Source of the DNA: Pseudomonas matsuisoli | GTDB taxonomy: Bacteria > Pseudomonadota > Gammaproteobacteria > Pseudomonadales > Pseudomonadaceae | Length of the DNA stretch: 64,000 bases | Assembly: GCF_014647635.1 (NCBI RefSeq) | Contig: NZ_BMPO01000008.1 | Coordinates: forward strand, 1 to 64,000 | Direction of reading: 5' to 3' | Part shown: positions 26,314 to 37,628 of the stretch, in pieces | How the letters are laid out: every line of letters starts with the position of its first letter | How positions within the stretch are numbered: position 1 is the stretch's first letter | The notes under the pieces: model-generated | Databases searched by the model: none | The model's input: only the letters and a program-made list of their open reading frames with translations | Told to the model about the DNA's origin: nothing | Position numbers and translations under genes: made by a program

Positions 26314-26330
26314 TATAACCAAAGGCTATA
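26314..26330. promoter_or_regulatory. 17-base imperfect palindrome before LysR gene, matching the element at 7099
   Basis: TATAA-CC-N5-CTATA ends three bases before the LysR start at 26334. It aligns base for base in position with the perfect palindrome GATAA-N7-TTATC before the paralogous LysR gene at 7119. The shared layout supports an autoregulatory site recognised by both related regulators. Confidence 0.5.
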
Positions 26331-26333
26331 GCG

Positions 26334-27317
26334 ATGCTTCCGTCGATCAATTCCATCCTTTCCCGCCTACGCCTGAAGCAATTGCGTCTGCTTATCGCAC
26401 TGGGCGAGCAAGGGTCTCTGATCAAGGCAGCGGAGCAGGTTGCTATCAGCCAGCCCGGCGCTACGAAAGCGCTGCAGGAGATCGAAGCCACCTTCGGTAC
26501 CACGCTGTTCGTACGCACACACCGGGGGCTGGAGCCAAATGATCTGGGCCATTGCGCCATTCGTTATGCGAAGTTGATCCAGACCGACCTCGGCCATTTG
26601 CGCGACGAAATGATCGGCATCCTGCAAGGCCATGGCGGGCGTTTGGCGGTCGGCACTATCATGGGCGCGGTCCCCTTCCTGAGCGAAGCGCTGAGCGCCC
26701 TGCTCGAACGTCGCCCAACGCTGTCGGTCGAGATCGTCGAGGACACCAGCGCGCGCTTGCTCAAGTTGCTCGACCAGGGCCGACTGGACGTCGCGGTCTG
26801 CCGAACGAGCATCAGTCGCCAGCCAGAACTCTATGACAGCCTGCCGATCCGTCAGGAGACGCTCGCGGTGGTTGCGAGCCGCGCACACCCATTGGCCAGT
26901 CGCGAAACGCTGGAACTGGCCGACCTCGCTGAATCACGCTGGGTGGTGTATTCCGCCAATATGCCCATGCGCGTAACGCTGGAGCGTGAGTTCCACGACG
27001 CCGGTATCCATTTCCCCACGCAGTTGCTGGAAACGACGTCCGCGTTCACCACGCTGACGCTGCTGCAGAAGAACCCGAACCTGGTCGCACTACTGTCGAT
27101 CGACGTGGCGCGCTTTTGTACCGCTTTTGGCATGACGACCATCCTGCCCCTACGTCTGCGCAATACCAGCGAGCCCTACGAGTTGATTACGCGCCGCGGC
27201 GCCACTGTCTCACCCGTAGCGCGCCTCTTGATCGATCAGCTCACCTCATCACCATCGTTCGAGCAAGGCACGGACGGCACCTCATCAGCTGATCGGGATG
27301 TTGGTCACGACCCGTAG
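26334..27317 (+). CDS. LysR-type regulator, GbpR-like (paralogue 2)
   Basis: A 327-residue LysR protein, paralogous over its full length to the protein at 7119-8036 (shared [44 protein letters not shown]). It is divergent from the iron alcohol dehydrogenase. Its last residues (about 20) run into the 3' end of the trehalose synthase gene on the opposite strand, a 33-base tail-to-tail overlap, and are not conserved in paralogue 1. Confidence 0.88.
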   Translation: MLPSINSILSRLRLKQLRLLIALGEQGSLIKAAEQVAISQPGATKALQEIEATFGTTLFVRTHRGLEPNDLGHCAIRYAKLIQTDLGHLRDEMIGILQGHGGRLAVGTIMGAVPFLSEALSALLERRPTLSVEIVEDTSARLLKLLDQGRLDVAVCRTSISRQPELYDSLPIRQETLAVVASRAHPLASRETLELADLAESRWVVYSANMPMRVTLEREFHDAGIHFPTQLLETTSAFTTLTLLQKNPNLVALLSIDVARFCTAFGMTTILPLRLRNTSEPYELITRRGATVSPVARLLIDQLTSSPSFEQGTDGTSSADRDVGHDP

Positions 27318-29354
27318 CGCCAGCGCTTCGTAGCCGTCGAGTTCGATGCGGAAATCACCTTCCGGCGTGAGGTCGCCTTCCAGCCGTTCACTGATGATGT
27401 CCACCACTGGCCCAGGCTCGATATCCGGGAAGTGCAGCGTTTCGCTGAGGGGCTCGGGCCCGAAGTTCAGGGCGGTGACCTGAATACCACGCCCTGCCGG
27501 CAGTTCGTGCACCATCACCAATAGCGAGGGATGTTCGGTGACCGGCACCAGCAATTGCCGCGCCGATGCCACACCGTAGGAGCGCCGCACCGCCAGGATA
27601 CGTTTGACCTGCGAGGCGAAGGACTCCGGATCCTTCAACTGCTCGACCACGCTCCCGTACAGGGCGCGGGTTTTCGGGATGCCCTCGGCGGACACCTCGG
27701 CGTCGGGGTTTAGATCGCCCAGGTCATAACCACCACGGTTGATCCAGCGCGTATCGCCGTCCTGCATCAACGCTTCCACCTCTTCTGCCGGTAACGGCAA
27801 CGCACCGACCAGGTCCCAACCGGAGATGGCAAACACCCCCGGCTGCATAGCGTTGTACATGACGAGAAGCAGGTGTAACTGCTGGATATTCTTCGCGTCG
27901 ATAGCCGTGATTGTGTCCAGGTCGCGGATACCCAGCGTAGCCGTGATGATGCTCGTCGTGGTGCAAGCGACGCCATTGGTGACGAACTTGAGGTTATAGG
28001 GCGCGTGCTCGCCGGTCAGCCGCTCGTACATTTCCGTGCGGACGTGCTCGCGCAGGATATTGCCGGGCAGGCTCTGGCCCTTGTAGTGATAGGTGTCGTT
28101 GGCGTGCAGCGTCCAAAAATGCACCAGCTCCAACGTCAGCTCGTCATGGTTTTGCATGGCGTGGATCAACGACGCTGGGTCGATGCCGAACGCATGCATC
28201 TGGTGCAGCATCAGCCGCAGGAATTCCACTTCTCCGGTCACCAACGCGTGCTGATACGCCGGACGGGTGACGAAGTCGTAAGTGAGATCCGCGCCGCCGT
28301 GGGACATGGCAGCGATGTCGTCCAGCGTCAGGTTGAGTTCCTGGAAGCTGAAACCACCGGCTTTGCGAATGGTGCCACCCAGCAACTGGTTGCCGGTGAC
28401 TGATAAGGGATGGCTTTCCGACCAGGCATGCTGGCCATGAGGGCGCTTTTCCACACCCAGGAAACCGTTGGCGTCGAGACGCACACCCCGCGCGCCAAGC
28501 ACATCGATGGAATGCAACGCATCCCCGATCACCATACGTTGCGCGGCAAACGTCGGGTCCAGCCAGTTGAGGGACGGTTGCCCTTCCTTGAAGTAATGCA
28601 GATAGACCCAACGACGCGTCTTGCCGTCGACACCGATGATGGGCGGCGTCGCGCTCCAGTCGGTCTCCTTCACTCCCGGTTCGAAGAAGATCACCCGTTG
28701 CAACTGACCGACGATGTAGTGCTTTTCGCTCAGCGCATCGACCACGTCCGGCATGAGGTTCACCGCATCGCGGCCTTCCGGCACGTCCGGCAGCATTCCC
28801 CAGTCGGGTTCATGGATTTCCACCATGTGGTAGAGGCCCGGGTAGTCCTCGTAGGCCATCTCCGCCAAACGGAAATCAGCGCCCTTGCCAGTGTGGGACG
28901 GAATTGTGTCGTCGATGACCACCGCATTGTGCGCGGCCGCCATTCGGCTCAGGCGAACGAACTCCTCCTCGGTGCCAAAACGCTCATCGATGCCGAGACC
29001 GATGCGATCGAAATTGCCATCGATCGTGGGTGTATACCGGCGCCCAGTGAGCCCGCCGGACTGCTTCATCGGGCCGGTGTGAATGCCTTGCACGCCCAAC
29101 TCGGAGAGTGCGGACCACACACTGTCATCCCCCAGGGCATCGAGCACCGAGCCCCCCTCTCGCGTAATCATCGACGGGGGGTAGGCGGTGAACCAGACCG
29201 ACGCCACGGCAGTCACGGCCCGCGGCCGCGCCTGGGCATAGGCATGTTGCCAAAGCCGCCCTTGACCAGCATAGAGACGGGAACGTTGCTTTGCGGTTTC
29301 GAGCATGGACTGCTCGATCAGCCATTGGAGGTAGTCCGGATCAGGTTTCGCCAT
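27285..29354 (-). CDS. treS: Trehalose synthase (maltose alpha-D-glucosyltransferase)
   Basis: A 689-residue GH13-like enzyme that interconverts maltose and trehalose by intramolecular transglucosylation. It has the same length as, and very similar sequence (from memory) to, the trehalose synthase described from Pseudomonas stutzeri, with [20 protein letters not shown] at the N terminus. Likely active-site residues are the nucleophile Asp in [11 protein letters not shown], the acid/base Glu in [12 protein letters not shown], and Asp in [10 protein letters not shown]. It lacks the maltokinase fusion and glgE neighbours seen elsewhere, so it stands alone, divergent from a LacI gene. Trehalose would serve osmoprotection or carbon storage. 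Confidence 0.88.
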   Translation of the reverse strand: MAKPDPDYLQWLIEQSMLETAKQRSRLYAGQGRLWQHAYAQARPRAVTAVASVWFTAYPPSMITREGGSVLDALGDDSVWSALSELGVQGIHTGPMKQSGGLTGRRYTPTIDGNFDRIGLGIDERFGTEEEFVRLSRMAAAHNAVVIDDTIPSHTGKGADFRLAEMAYEDYPGLYHMVEIHEPDWGMLPDVPEGRDAVNLMPDVVDALSEKHYIVGQLQRVIFFEPGVKETDWSATPPIIGVDGKTRRWVYLHYFKEGQPSLNWLDPTFAAQRMVIGDALHSIDVLGARGVRLDANGFLGVEKRPHGQHAWSESHPLSVTGNQLLGGTIRKAGGFSFQELNLTLDDIAAMSHGGADLTYDFVTRPAYQHALVTGEVEFLRLMLHQMHAFGIDPASLIHAMQNHDELTLELVHFWTLHANDTYHYKGQSLPGNILREHVRTEMYERLTGEHAPYNLKFVTNGVACTTTSIITATLGIRDLDTITAIDAKNIQQLHLLLVMYNAMQPGVFAISGWDLVGALPLPAEEVEALMQDGDTRWINRGGYDLGDLNPDAEVSAEGIPKTRALYGSVVEQLKDPESFASQVKRILAVRRSYGVASARQLLVPVTEHPSLLVMVHELPAGRGIQVTALNFGPEPLSETLHFPDIEPGPVVDIISERLEGDLTPEGDFRIELDGYEALALRVVTNIPIS

Positions 29355-29432
29355 GGCGACAATGGACCTCGTTCAGTGTGCGGTCGGCGGGTGTGCTAAT
29401 TCAGAGCGGGCACGAGGCCCCAACGTTCACTC

Positions 29433-29450
29433 GATGGGCGTTCGCCCATC
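29433..29450. repeat. 18-base palindrome between treS and the LacI gene
   Basis: GATGGGCG and CGCCCATC flank two T residues. It lies in the 138-base divergent region. It could be an operator or an RNA hairpin in the LacI leader; its centre (TT) is not that of a typical LacI-family operator (CG). Confidence 0.4.
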
Positions 29451-29492
29451 CGCGCTGGTAGGATGAGCCGAAACAGCGAACACGAAGTACCC

Positions 29493-30521
29493 ATGTCGGA
29501 CAAACCTAATAGCCGCAAGGGCAGAGCCTCCGGCGGCGTCACCTTATCGGACGTGGCGAAAGCCGCCGGCGTCGCGCCAATGACCGTGTCCCGTGCACTC
29601 AATCAGCCGGGTCAGGTGAAGGAAGAAACGCTGCTCAAGGTGCGCGAAGCGATCGAGAAAACCGGCTATGTCCGCAATCTCGTCGCGGGCCAGTTGGCGA
29701 GTAATCGCAGCCATTTGGTCGCGGTGGTGGTGCCCATCCTCACTAACCCGATCTTCTCCGACACGTTCCAGGCGATCACTGAGCGCCTCGGTAAATCCGG
29801 CTACCAGGTGCTCTTGGGGATATCCGGCTACGAGCCCGACAAAGAGCAGGAGCTCCTGGAGGTGATTCTCAGTCGACGCCCGGACGGCATCATTCTGACC
29901 GGTACGCTGCACACCGAAGCCAGTCGCCAGCGGCTGCGAGCCACCGGGGTGCCGGTGGTGGAGACCTGGGATTTGAGCGTCGATCCGATCGACATGCTCG
30001 TGGGGTTCTCTCACGAATCCGTCGGTAGAGACATCGCTCGCCACCTGTACGGCAAAGGCTATCGCGCCTTCGCCACCCTGACGGTGGGCGATCCTCGGGG
30101 TCAGCGGCGCATGGCCGCATTTCGCGAAGAACTTCGTGCACACGGAATCACGGACGTGCCCGAAGCGTGTTTCCCCGGCGTACCGACGCTCGAGCACGGC
30201 CGCCTCGGACTGCGCGAGCTGCTGAAAAAGGCGCCGGGGCTCCGTGCAGTCGTGTGTACCTCCGATACGCTGGCGCATGGCGTCCTGACCGAAGCACTGG
30301 CGCAAGGGCTGCGGGTACCGGAGGACCTCTCCGTGCTGGGCTTTGGCGATATGAATTTCGCCGCGCATACCCTGCCTCCGCTCTCAACGGTGAAGATCGA
30401 TGGCCGCGCGATGGGCGACGTTGCTGCGGCGGCTCTACTCAAGCGATTGCTCGAAAACGAAGACGCGACCGTCCAGCACGATATCGGCTACACAATCCTG
30501 GAGCGGGAAAGCACGCGGTAA
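29493..30521 (+). CDS. LacI-family transcriptional regulator (GntR/gluconate type)
   Basis: A 342-residue LacI protein. The HTH and hinge are at residues about 15-70 (VTLSDVAKAAGVAPMTVSRALNQPGQV), followed by the sugar-binding core (VAVVVPILTNPIFSDTFQAI). The closest characterised type is the Pseudomonas gluconate repressor GntR. I prefer the ATG at 29493; an ATG at 29463 is in frame but its only purine-rich stretch is too close. A LacI-type operator 215 bases after its stop, ahead of the next two genes, points to its target. Confidence 0.87.
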   Translation: MSDKPNSRKGRASGGVTLSDVAKAAGVAPMTVSRALNQPGQVKEETLLKVREAIEKTGYVRNLVAGQLASNRSHLVAVVVPILTNPIFSDTFQAITERLGKSGYQVLLGISGYEPDKEQELLEVILSRRPDGIILTGTLHTEASRQRLRATGVPVVETWDLSVDPIDMLVGFSHESVGRDIARHLYGKGYRAFATLTVGDPRGQRRMAAFREELRAHGITDVPEACFPGVPTLEHGRLGLRELLKKAPGLRAVVCTSDTLAHGVLTEALAQGLRVPEDLSVLGFGDMNFAAHTLPPLSTVKIDGRAMGDVAAAALLKRLLENEDATVQHDIGYTILERESTR

Positions 30522-30734
30522 GGCTTCAGCCTTTAAGCTTCGGCATCTGGGTTAAGCCCACGCAGGTCTTACAGATGCCCGCTCCTACAGGCTCCGAGTC
30601 GGCTACGCTACGCCTAATCAATCACCTAGGTGCTGATTGGAAGCGCTCTGCACTTCTATTCCCCGGCACTGACATACCTCGCCTTTCATCCCAGCCTTGC
30701 CAGCTCCACCAGGAATCGATAGCGTACAGCGTCA

Positions 30735-30752
30735 AATGGTAGCGATACCATT
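30735..30752. promoter_or_regulatory. LacI-family operator upstream of the hydroxyacid dehydrogenase operon
   Basis: AATGGTA-GCGA-TACCATT: perfect seven-base arms around a centre containing CG, the hallmark layout of LacI/GalR-family operators. It lies 57 bases before the start codon of the 2-hydroxyacid dehydrogenase gene and downstream of the LacI gene. Repression by that LacI protein, relieved by a sugar acid, is the simple reading. Confidence 0.75.
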
Positions 30753-30808
30753 CCGCATCGAATTACAAATCCAACAAGATCAGCAGGCCCGCTGCCGGGA
30801 GATCAACC

Positions 30809-31792
30809 ATGAAAATCGTAATGATTGGAGAAGCCGCGACTCACCGCGACGAAATTGCCGCCGAGCTTGGCTTCGAGGCCGAATATGTCGCGCTGCCACG
30901 TGAAGCGCACGAATCCCCAGAATGGGATGAGCAGATTGACGGCGCAGACGTGCTCGTCGCCATGCGATTCAAGCGTCCGAACAAAGCCGAAGTCCCGCGT
31001 TTTCGCCTGCTGCACGTTCCGGGCGCGGGCCTCGACGGTATCGACTTTTCGATCATGCCGGCTGGCAGCGTCGCCTGTAACGTCTTCGAACACGAGATCC
31101 CCATGGCCGAGTACGCCATGGCGACAATGCTCGAACACGAAATCGACCTCGGTAAAGCGCGTGCAACGTTCGATACCGAGCGTTTCTCCGCCGCCTACCT
31201 CGCCCGCAAACCGCGCGGCGAGCTGTTTGGCAAGACGGTCATCATCGTCGGTTTCGGGCGCATCGGTCAGGCGGTCGCTACGCGTGCGCAGGCGTTCGGC
31301 ATGAAGGTCATCGCGATCTCCGGTCGTGCCGAGAACGGACACGTCGAGGGCCCCTGTAGTGAAGCCTACCGCGCAGAGCAGATCGACGAGATCCTGCCGC
31401 GCGCTGATTACGTGGTTCTGAGCTGCCCGTTAAATGACGGGACACGCGGCTCGTTCGGCTGCACCCAATTCGATGCCATGCGCGAGGATGCGGTGCTCAT
31501 CAACATCGCGCGCGCCGCAGTCGTCGACGAGGATGCGCTTCACGCGGCCCTGACCGAGCAGAAGATCGCCAAGGCGTTTCTTGATGTCTGGTACCAGTAC
31601 CCCGCTGGCAGCAGCGACACCGTCGCGCCGGCCAAGCACCGCTTCGAAGACCTGCCCAATGCGTTCTGCACGCCGCACATCTCCGGCTGGACTCACGGGC
31701 TATTCGAGCGCCGCTATTCGTTCATCGCGGCCAATATCGCGCGTCTGAAATCCGGCGAAAAACTACAAAACGTCGTTTACGGAGAGGCGTGA
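30809..31792 (+). CDS. D-isomer 2-hydroxyacid dehydrogenase family protein
   Basis: A 327-residue NAD(P)-dependent dehydrogenase. Visible: LLHVPGAGLDGIDF, the dinucleotide-binding IIVGFGRIGQAVATRAQAFG, LINIARAAVVDEDAL carrying the substrate Arg, and the C-terminal CTPHISGWTHG with the catalytic His. The conserved Glu partner is replaced by an unusual LDVWYQYP segment where many relatives have LDVFxxEP. It is three bases upstream of an enolase-superfamily dehydratase, so it probably acts on the same sugar-acid route under LacI control. Confidence 0.87.
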   Translation: MKIVMIGEAATHRDEIAAELGFEAEYVALPREAHESPEWDEQIDGADVLVAMRFKRPNKAEVPRFRLLHVPGAGLDGIDFSIMPAGSVACNVFEHEIPMAEYAMATMLEHEIDLGKARATFDTERFSAAYLARKPRGELFGKTVIIVGFGRIGQAVATRAQAFGMKVIAISGRAENGHVEGPCSEAYRAEQIDEILPRADYVVLSCPLNDGTRGSFGCTQFDAMREDAVLINIARAAVVDEDALHAALTEQKIAKAFLDVWYQYPAGSSDTVAPAKHRFEDLPNAFCTPHISGWTHGLFERRYSFIAANIARLKSGEKLQNVVYGEA

Positions 31793-31795
31793 ACC

Positions 31796-32995
31796 ATGAA
31801 GATCACTCGCATCGAAACCACCCGCCTGAAAAGCCTGCCGAATCTGCTTTGGGTCGAAGTCCATACCGATGACGGCCAGATCGGTCTTGGCGAAACCTTC
31901 CGCGGCTCCGAAGCGGTGGAAGCCTACATTCACTCCTTGTCGGCCGGGATGTTGCTGGGCAAGGACCCTCTCCAGATCGAACGTCACAGCAAGGCGATGC
32001 TGCGTGGTTACCTTGGCTTCAACGGCTCCGGCGTCGAAACCCGGGCGGCATCGGCGCTGGATATCGCCCTGTGGGACATCTTCGGTCAGGCGGTGAACCA
32101 GCCGCTCTACCAGTTATTGGGCGGCCTGGCGCACGACAGCATGCGTGCCTACAACACCTGCGCAGGCGGCAACTTCAACACCGGAGGTGAACAACGGCGC
32201 ATCGTCTCGAAGGGCGATACCCAGGTGACAGGCCGCTACGACGATCAGGTGGCCTTTGTCGAATGCCCCGATGAACTGGCGCAGAGCCTGATCGAGGAAG
32301 GCTTCAGTGCCATGAAGATCTGGCCGTTCGACAGCTTCGCGCTGCAGACCGGCGGCCAGTACATCAGCTCGGTGGACATCAAGAAGGGCCTGGAACCGTT
32401 TGAGAAGATTCGCAAGGCAGTCGGCGATCGCATCGAAGTGATGTGCGAGTTCCATTCGCTGTGGAACACCACCACCGCATTGGCCATCGCCCGCGAGCTA
32501 AAGGACTACAACATTTTCTGGTCAGAAGATCCGATCAAAATGGACTCCGTCGGCGCCCTCGCCGACTACCGTCGTCACGCCGGCATTCCGGTATGTGGCA
32601 GTGAGACGCTTGCGACCCGCAGCGCTTTCCGCGACTTGCTCGCAGCCGATGCAGTCGACTACGTGATGCTCGATCTGTCGTGGTGCGGCGGGATCAGCGA
32701 AGCGAAGAAAATTGCCACCATGGCCGAGGCGTACCAGAAGCCGATCGCGCCGCACGACTGCACCGGTCCGGTGGTGCTGATGGCATCGCTGCACCTGGGC
32801 CTGTCCAGTCCCAATGCGATCTTCCAGGAAGTCGTGCGTGCGTATCTGGCCGGGTTCTACCAGGAACTCGTCACGACGCTGCCGAACGTGCAAAACGGCT
32901 TCCTGCTGCCACCCACTGGCTCAGGACTGGGGACTCAGCTGAACCCGGCTTTGAAGCAGAAAGCAGATGCGGTGGTGCGGGTTTCCGCGCTTTAA
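31796..32995 (+). CDS. Enolase-superfamily sugar-acid dehydratase (mandelate racemase/muconate lactonizing type)
   Basis: A 399-residue protein with the N-terminal capping domain MKITRIETTRLKSLPNLLWV and a barrel domain. Candidate catalytic and metal residues: Lys in AMKIWPFDS, Glu and His in CEFHSLWN, Glu in FWSEDPI, Glu in GSETLATR and His in IAPHDCTGPV. This set is that of acid-sugar dehydratases of the MR subgroup. The exact sugar acid cannot be read from the sequence. It is the second gene of a two-gene operon with the hydroxyacid dehydrogenase. Confidence 0.87.
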   Translation: MKITRIETTRLKSLPNLLWVEVHTDDGQIGLGETFRGSEAVEAYIHSLSAGMLLGKDPLQIERHSKAMLRGYLGFNGSGVETRAASALDIALWDIFGQAVNQPLYQLLGGLAHDSMRAYNTCAGGNFNTGGEQRRIVSKGDTQVTGRYDDQVAFVECPDELAQSLIEEGFSAMKIWPFDSFALQTGGQYISSVDIKKGLEPFEKIRKAVGDRIEVMCEFHSLWNTTTALAIARELKDYNIFWSEDPIKMDSVGALADYRRHAGIPVCGSETLATRSAFRDLLAADAVDYVMLDLSWCGGISEAKKIATMAEAYQKPIAPHDCTGPVVLMASLHLGLSSPNAIFQEVVRAYLAGFYQELVTTLPNVQNGFLLPPTGSGLGTQLNPALKQKADAVVRVSAL

Positions 32996-33009
32996 CGTTC
33001 CATACCCCC

Positions 33010-33475
33010 AAACTGCGGGGGCGGGCCTAACCAGACCCGCCCTGCCGACTCCAAAATCGCTTCGCGGCATGGCCCGCTCCCACAAAAGTCCAGCGCGCAT
33101 CCATGCGTTTTTTGTAGGAGCGGCCTTGGCCGCGAAAGCGGTCTTTCATGCGACCGATAAGCAACCGACACACCACGCCTCCACATACGACTGTGGGAGC
33201 GGGCCATGCCCGCGATAGGCCTAACCAGGTCTACCCTGCCAACTCCAAAATCGCTTCGCGGGCATGGCCCGCCCCCACGAAAGTCCAGCGCGCATCCACG
33301 CGCTTCTGTAGGAGCGGCCTTGACCGCGAAAGCGGTCTTTCATGCGACCGAAAACCAAATGGTGCCGCCGCAGCATCCAGCCTCACAAGGACGGCGAGCG
33401 TCGTTCACCTGGAAAGCTTCGTCGTGCCTGAGTCTGCTTTCGCGGCCAAGGCCGCTCCTACGAAAAGCGTCCCTC
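33010..33475. repeat. Cluster of REP elements
   Basis: The 560-base gap between the enolase-superfamily gene and mgtC holds at least six REP-type copies in both orientations, with cores GGGAGCGGGCCATGCCCGCG, TTCGCGGGCATGGCCCGC and TAGGAGCGGCC-TTG(A/G)CCGCGAA followed by AGCGGTCTTTCATGCGACCG (twice). No protein-coding signal was found. Such clusters in Pseudomonas are thought to be moved by RAYT transposases; none is present here. Confidence 0.85.
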
Positions 33476-33555
33476 ACCGCTTCCACATAGCTAAATCGAA
33501 TCCCTTCCTGCCACCGCCGGTCTACTGAAAAGACACCCGACCCTGGCCGCCTGCA

Positions 33556-34050
33556 ATGAGCACCCTGTCTCAAACGATCTCGCAAACCGCCCTCGACGAA
33601 CTGTCCGGCTTCAGCGATCCGGAACAGATCACCCGAACCCTCATGCGTCTCGTGATCGCCGCATTACTCGGCGGACTGTTGGGCTACCAGCGTGAGCAAA
33701 GCGGCAAGGCCGCGGGTGTGCGTACGCATATGCTAGTCGCCGTCGGTGCCGCCCTGCTGGTCATCGCCCCCGAACAGCTAGGGCACGGAGGCGATGCGTT
33801 GAGCCGAGTGATCCAAGGCATCGTCACCGGCATCGGCTTCCTGGGGGCCGGCACCATCATCAAAGGCAGCAGCGTCGGTGACGTGAAAGGCCTTACCACC
33901 GCCGCCGGCATCTGGCTCACCGCGGCAATCGGTGTTGCCGCCGGGCTAGGTCATGCGTTTTCGGCGACCGCCTGCACCCTACTGACCTTGAGCATCTTCT
34001 TTTTCATTCCCCGTCTATTGAAACAAGGCGGCACGCGCAACGAGGAATGA
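33556..34050 (+). CDS. MgtC/SapB-family membrane protein
   Basis: A 164-residue inner-membrane protein with about five hydrophobic segments. The family signature is clear: RLVIAALLGGLLGYQREQ, GVRTHMLVAVGAALL, and GFLGAGTIIK followed by VKGLTTAAGIWLTAAIGVAAG. It lacks the C-terminal ACT-like extension of virulence MgtC proteins, so it is the short, widespread form of uncertain role (magnesium or acid stress). It precedes the ModE box; nothing ties it functionally to molybdate. Confidence 0.88.
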   Translation: MSTLSQTISQTALDELSGFSDPEQITRTLMRLVIAALLGGLLGYQREQSGKAAGVRTHMLVAVGAALLVIAPEQLGHGGDALSRVIQGIVTGIGFLGAGTIIKGSSVGDVKGLTTAAGIWLTAAIGVAAGLGHAFSATACTLLTLSIFFFIPRLLKQGGTRNEE

Positions 34051-34084
34051 ATCTCAAGCTGAACGAACACGACAAAAGACTTTC

Positions 34085-34112
34085 ACCGTTATAGCTTTGA
34101 AGATATAACGGT
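34085..34112. promoter_or_regulatory. ModE operator (molybdate box)
   Basis: Nine-base arms ACCGTTATA and TATAACGGT separated by 10 bases match the ModE recognition pattern CGTTATA-N-TATAACG. It ends 30 bases before the modE start, so molybdate-loaded ModE would repress modE-modABC when molybdate is plentiful. Confidence 0.9.
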
Positions 34113-34141
34113 AGCCCTTCGCCAGTCTGCAAATCCATTTC

Positions 34142-35736
<1,595 letters not shown>

Positions 35737-35739
35737 CGC

Positions 35740-36417
35740 ATGCCACTGACGAGCGCTGATTTTGCGGCGATCCGCCTGACGCTGGAACTCGCCACCGTCA
35801 CGACGCTTATCCTCCTGGTGATCGGTACGCCGATCGCCTGGTGGTTGTCGCGCACGCAGTCCTGGTTCAAGGGGCCAGTGGGTGCCATCGTCGCCCTGCC
35901 GCTGGTGCTGCCACCGACCGTCATCGGCTTCTACCTGCTCGTTGCAATGGGGCCGAATGGCTTCGTTGGGCAATTCACTGAATCCCTTGGCCTTGGTCGT
36001 CTGCCGTTCAGCTTTGCCGGCCTCGTGGTCGGCTCGGTGATCTATTCACTACCGTTCGTGGTGCAACCGTTGCAGAACGCGTTCGATGCCATCGGCCCGC
36101 GCCCTTTGGAAGCTGCTGCCACGCTGCGCGCCAGCCCGCTCGACTGTTTCTTCACGGTCGTCCTGCCGTTGGCCAAGCCGGGCTTCATCACCGCATCGAT
36201 CCTGGGTTTCGCCCATACCGTCGGCGAGTTCGGCGTGGTGCTCATGATCGGCGGCAATATTCCCGAGAAAACACGTGTGGTCTCCGTACAGATTTTCGAT
36301 CATGTCGAGGCGATGGAGTACGCCCAAGCCCACTGGCTGGCTGGCGGCATGGTCGTGTTCTCGTTTGTCGTGTTGCTTGCGCTCTATGCCAGCCGACGCC
36401 GGACGACGTGGAGCTGA
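35740..36417 (+). CDS. modB: Molybdate ABC transporter permease ModB
   Basis: A 225-residue inner-membrane protein with five predicted helices. Visible are [15 protein letters not shown], the [14 protein letters not shown] segment, [25 protein letters not shown] (the EAA loop contacting the ATPase) and [18 protein letters not shown]. It starts three bases after modA and is followed two bases later by modC. Confidence 0.95.
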   Translation: MPLTSADFAAIRLTLELATVTTLILLVIGTPIAWWLSRTQSWFKGPVGAIVALPLVLPPTVIGFYLLVAMGPNGFVGQFTESLGLGRLPFSFAGLVVGSVIYSLPFVVQPLQNAFDAIGPRPLEAAATLRASPLDCFFTVVLPLAKPGFITASILGFAHTVGEFGVVLMIGGNIPEKTRVVSVQIFDHVEAMEYAQAHWLAGGMVVFSFVVLLALYASRRRTTWS

Positions 36418-36419
36418 CG

Positions 36420-37496
36420 ATGATCGAAGCGAACTTCTTCTTGGGCTGGGATGCGTTCGATCTCGCTGTCGAATTGCGATTACCGGGCTCGGGCGTAACG
36501 GCGTTGTTCGGCCCTTCCGGTTCCGGCAAGACGACATTGCTGCGCTGCATTGCCGGTCTCGAAGCCCGCAGCCAGGGACAGCTGACAGTGAACGGCGAGC
36601 GCTGGCAGGACAGCGCCTCCGGCCTATTTGTCCCGCCGCACAAGCGCCCTATCGGCTATGTTTTTCAGGACGCCAATCTTTTTCCGCATTTGACCGTGGC
36701 GAAGAACCTCGCCTACGGCCAAAAACGCGTCGACGCGCGCGAGCGGCGCATCGCGCAGGACCACGCCATCGAACTGCTGGGCATCACCCATCTACTCGAA
36801 CGCATGCCCAATCGTCTGTCCGGTGGCGAACGCCAGCGCGTCGGCATCGCCCGTGCACTGCTGACCAGCCCGCGCCTGTTGCTGATGGACGAGCCCCTTG
36901 CCGCCCTCGACTACAAGCGCAAGATGGAAATCCTGCCTTACCTCGAACGGCTGCATGACGAGCTGGACATTCCCATCCTGTACGTCAGTCATGCGCCGGA
37001 CGAGGTTGTTCGCCTTGCCGACCACCTCGTGCTGATGGAAAGCGGCCGCGCAATCGCCAGCGGCGAGACGAGTGAAACCCTGGCGCGTACCGACCTGCCA
37101 CTTGCGCTGAGCGAGGATGCAGGCGTATTGATCAAGGGGCGCGTAACCGGCCATGACGCGGCCTACGGCCTGCTGTCGGTCGCCTTCGATCACGGGCAGA
37201 CGCTACGCCTGGCGCATCCGCCGCGCGCCATTGGTGAGCCCTTACGTATTCGCGTCCAGGCCCGTGACGTCAGCTTGAGCCTGGAACGCCCTACCGGCAG
37301 CAGTGTGCTCAACATCATTCCCGCACGGGTCATGACAGTCGCCGAAACCGACAACCCTGCGCACCGGCTCGTCAGGCTCGACGTGGCAGGCACCGCGTTG
37401 CTTGCGCGCATCACCCGTTATTCGCTCGAACAGCTGGGCCTGTGCCGCGATATGCAGGTCTGGGCTCAGATCAAATCAGTGGCGCTGCTGGGCTGA
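36420..37496 (+). CDS. modC: Molybdate ABC transporter ATP-binding protein ModC
   Basis: A 358-residue ATPase: Walker [14 protein letters not shown]-loop [14 protein letters not shown], signature [15 protein letters not shown], Walker [14 protein letters not shown]-loop YVSHAPDEV, and a C-terminal Mop domain ([15 protein letters not shown]) that distinguishes ModC from other ABC ATPases. I start at ATG 36420, two bases after the modB stop; a GTG at 36408 is in frame. It ends the mod operon; no strong terminator follows. Confidence 0.95.
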   Translation: MIEANFFLGWDAFDLAVELRLPGSGVTALFGPSGSGKTTLLRCIAGLEARSQGQLTVNGERWQDSASGLFVPPHKRPIGYVFQDANLFPHLTVAKNLAYGQKRVDARERRIAQDHAIELLGITHLLERMPNRLSGGERQRVGIARALLTSPRLLLMDEPLAALDYKRKMEILPYLERLHDELDIPILYVSHAPDEVVRLADHLVLMESGRAIASGETSETLARTDLPLALSEDAGVLIKGRVTGHDAAYGLLSVAFDHGQTLRLAHPPRAIGEPLRIRVQARDVSLSLERPTGSSVLNIIPARVMTVAETDNPAHRLVRLDVAGTALLARITRYSLEQLGLCRDMQVWAQIKSVALLG

Positions 37497-37628
37497 TCGC
37501 TCGCCGGCGGCTCCAGGGGCGAGCAATGCCAGCAGGCCGACGGAGGGCGGCCAAGCCACGCTCGCGAGCGTCGTGGTCCGCCGAGCGAGCAGGCATAATG
37601 GCCGCCGGTTTTCATTCGTCTCACCTCA

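Noticed and set aside
28410-29399. Open frame of 329 codons opposite treS
   Set aside because: Antisense shadow of the trehalose synthase; composition is not protein-like.
29433-29450. Palindrome before the LacI gene as its operator
   Set aside because: The centre is TT rather than CG and the arms do not match the convincing operator at 30735; kept only as a repeat.
33010-33475. Repeated cluster as CRISPR array
   Set aside because: Copies occur in both orientations with irregular spacing and are palindromic REP cores; no cas gene is near.
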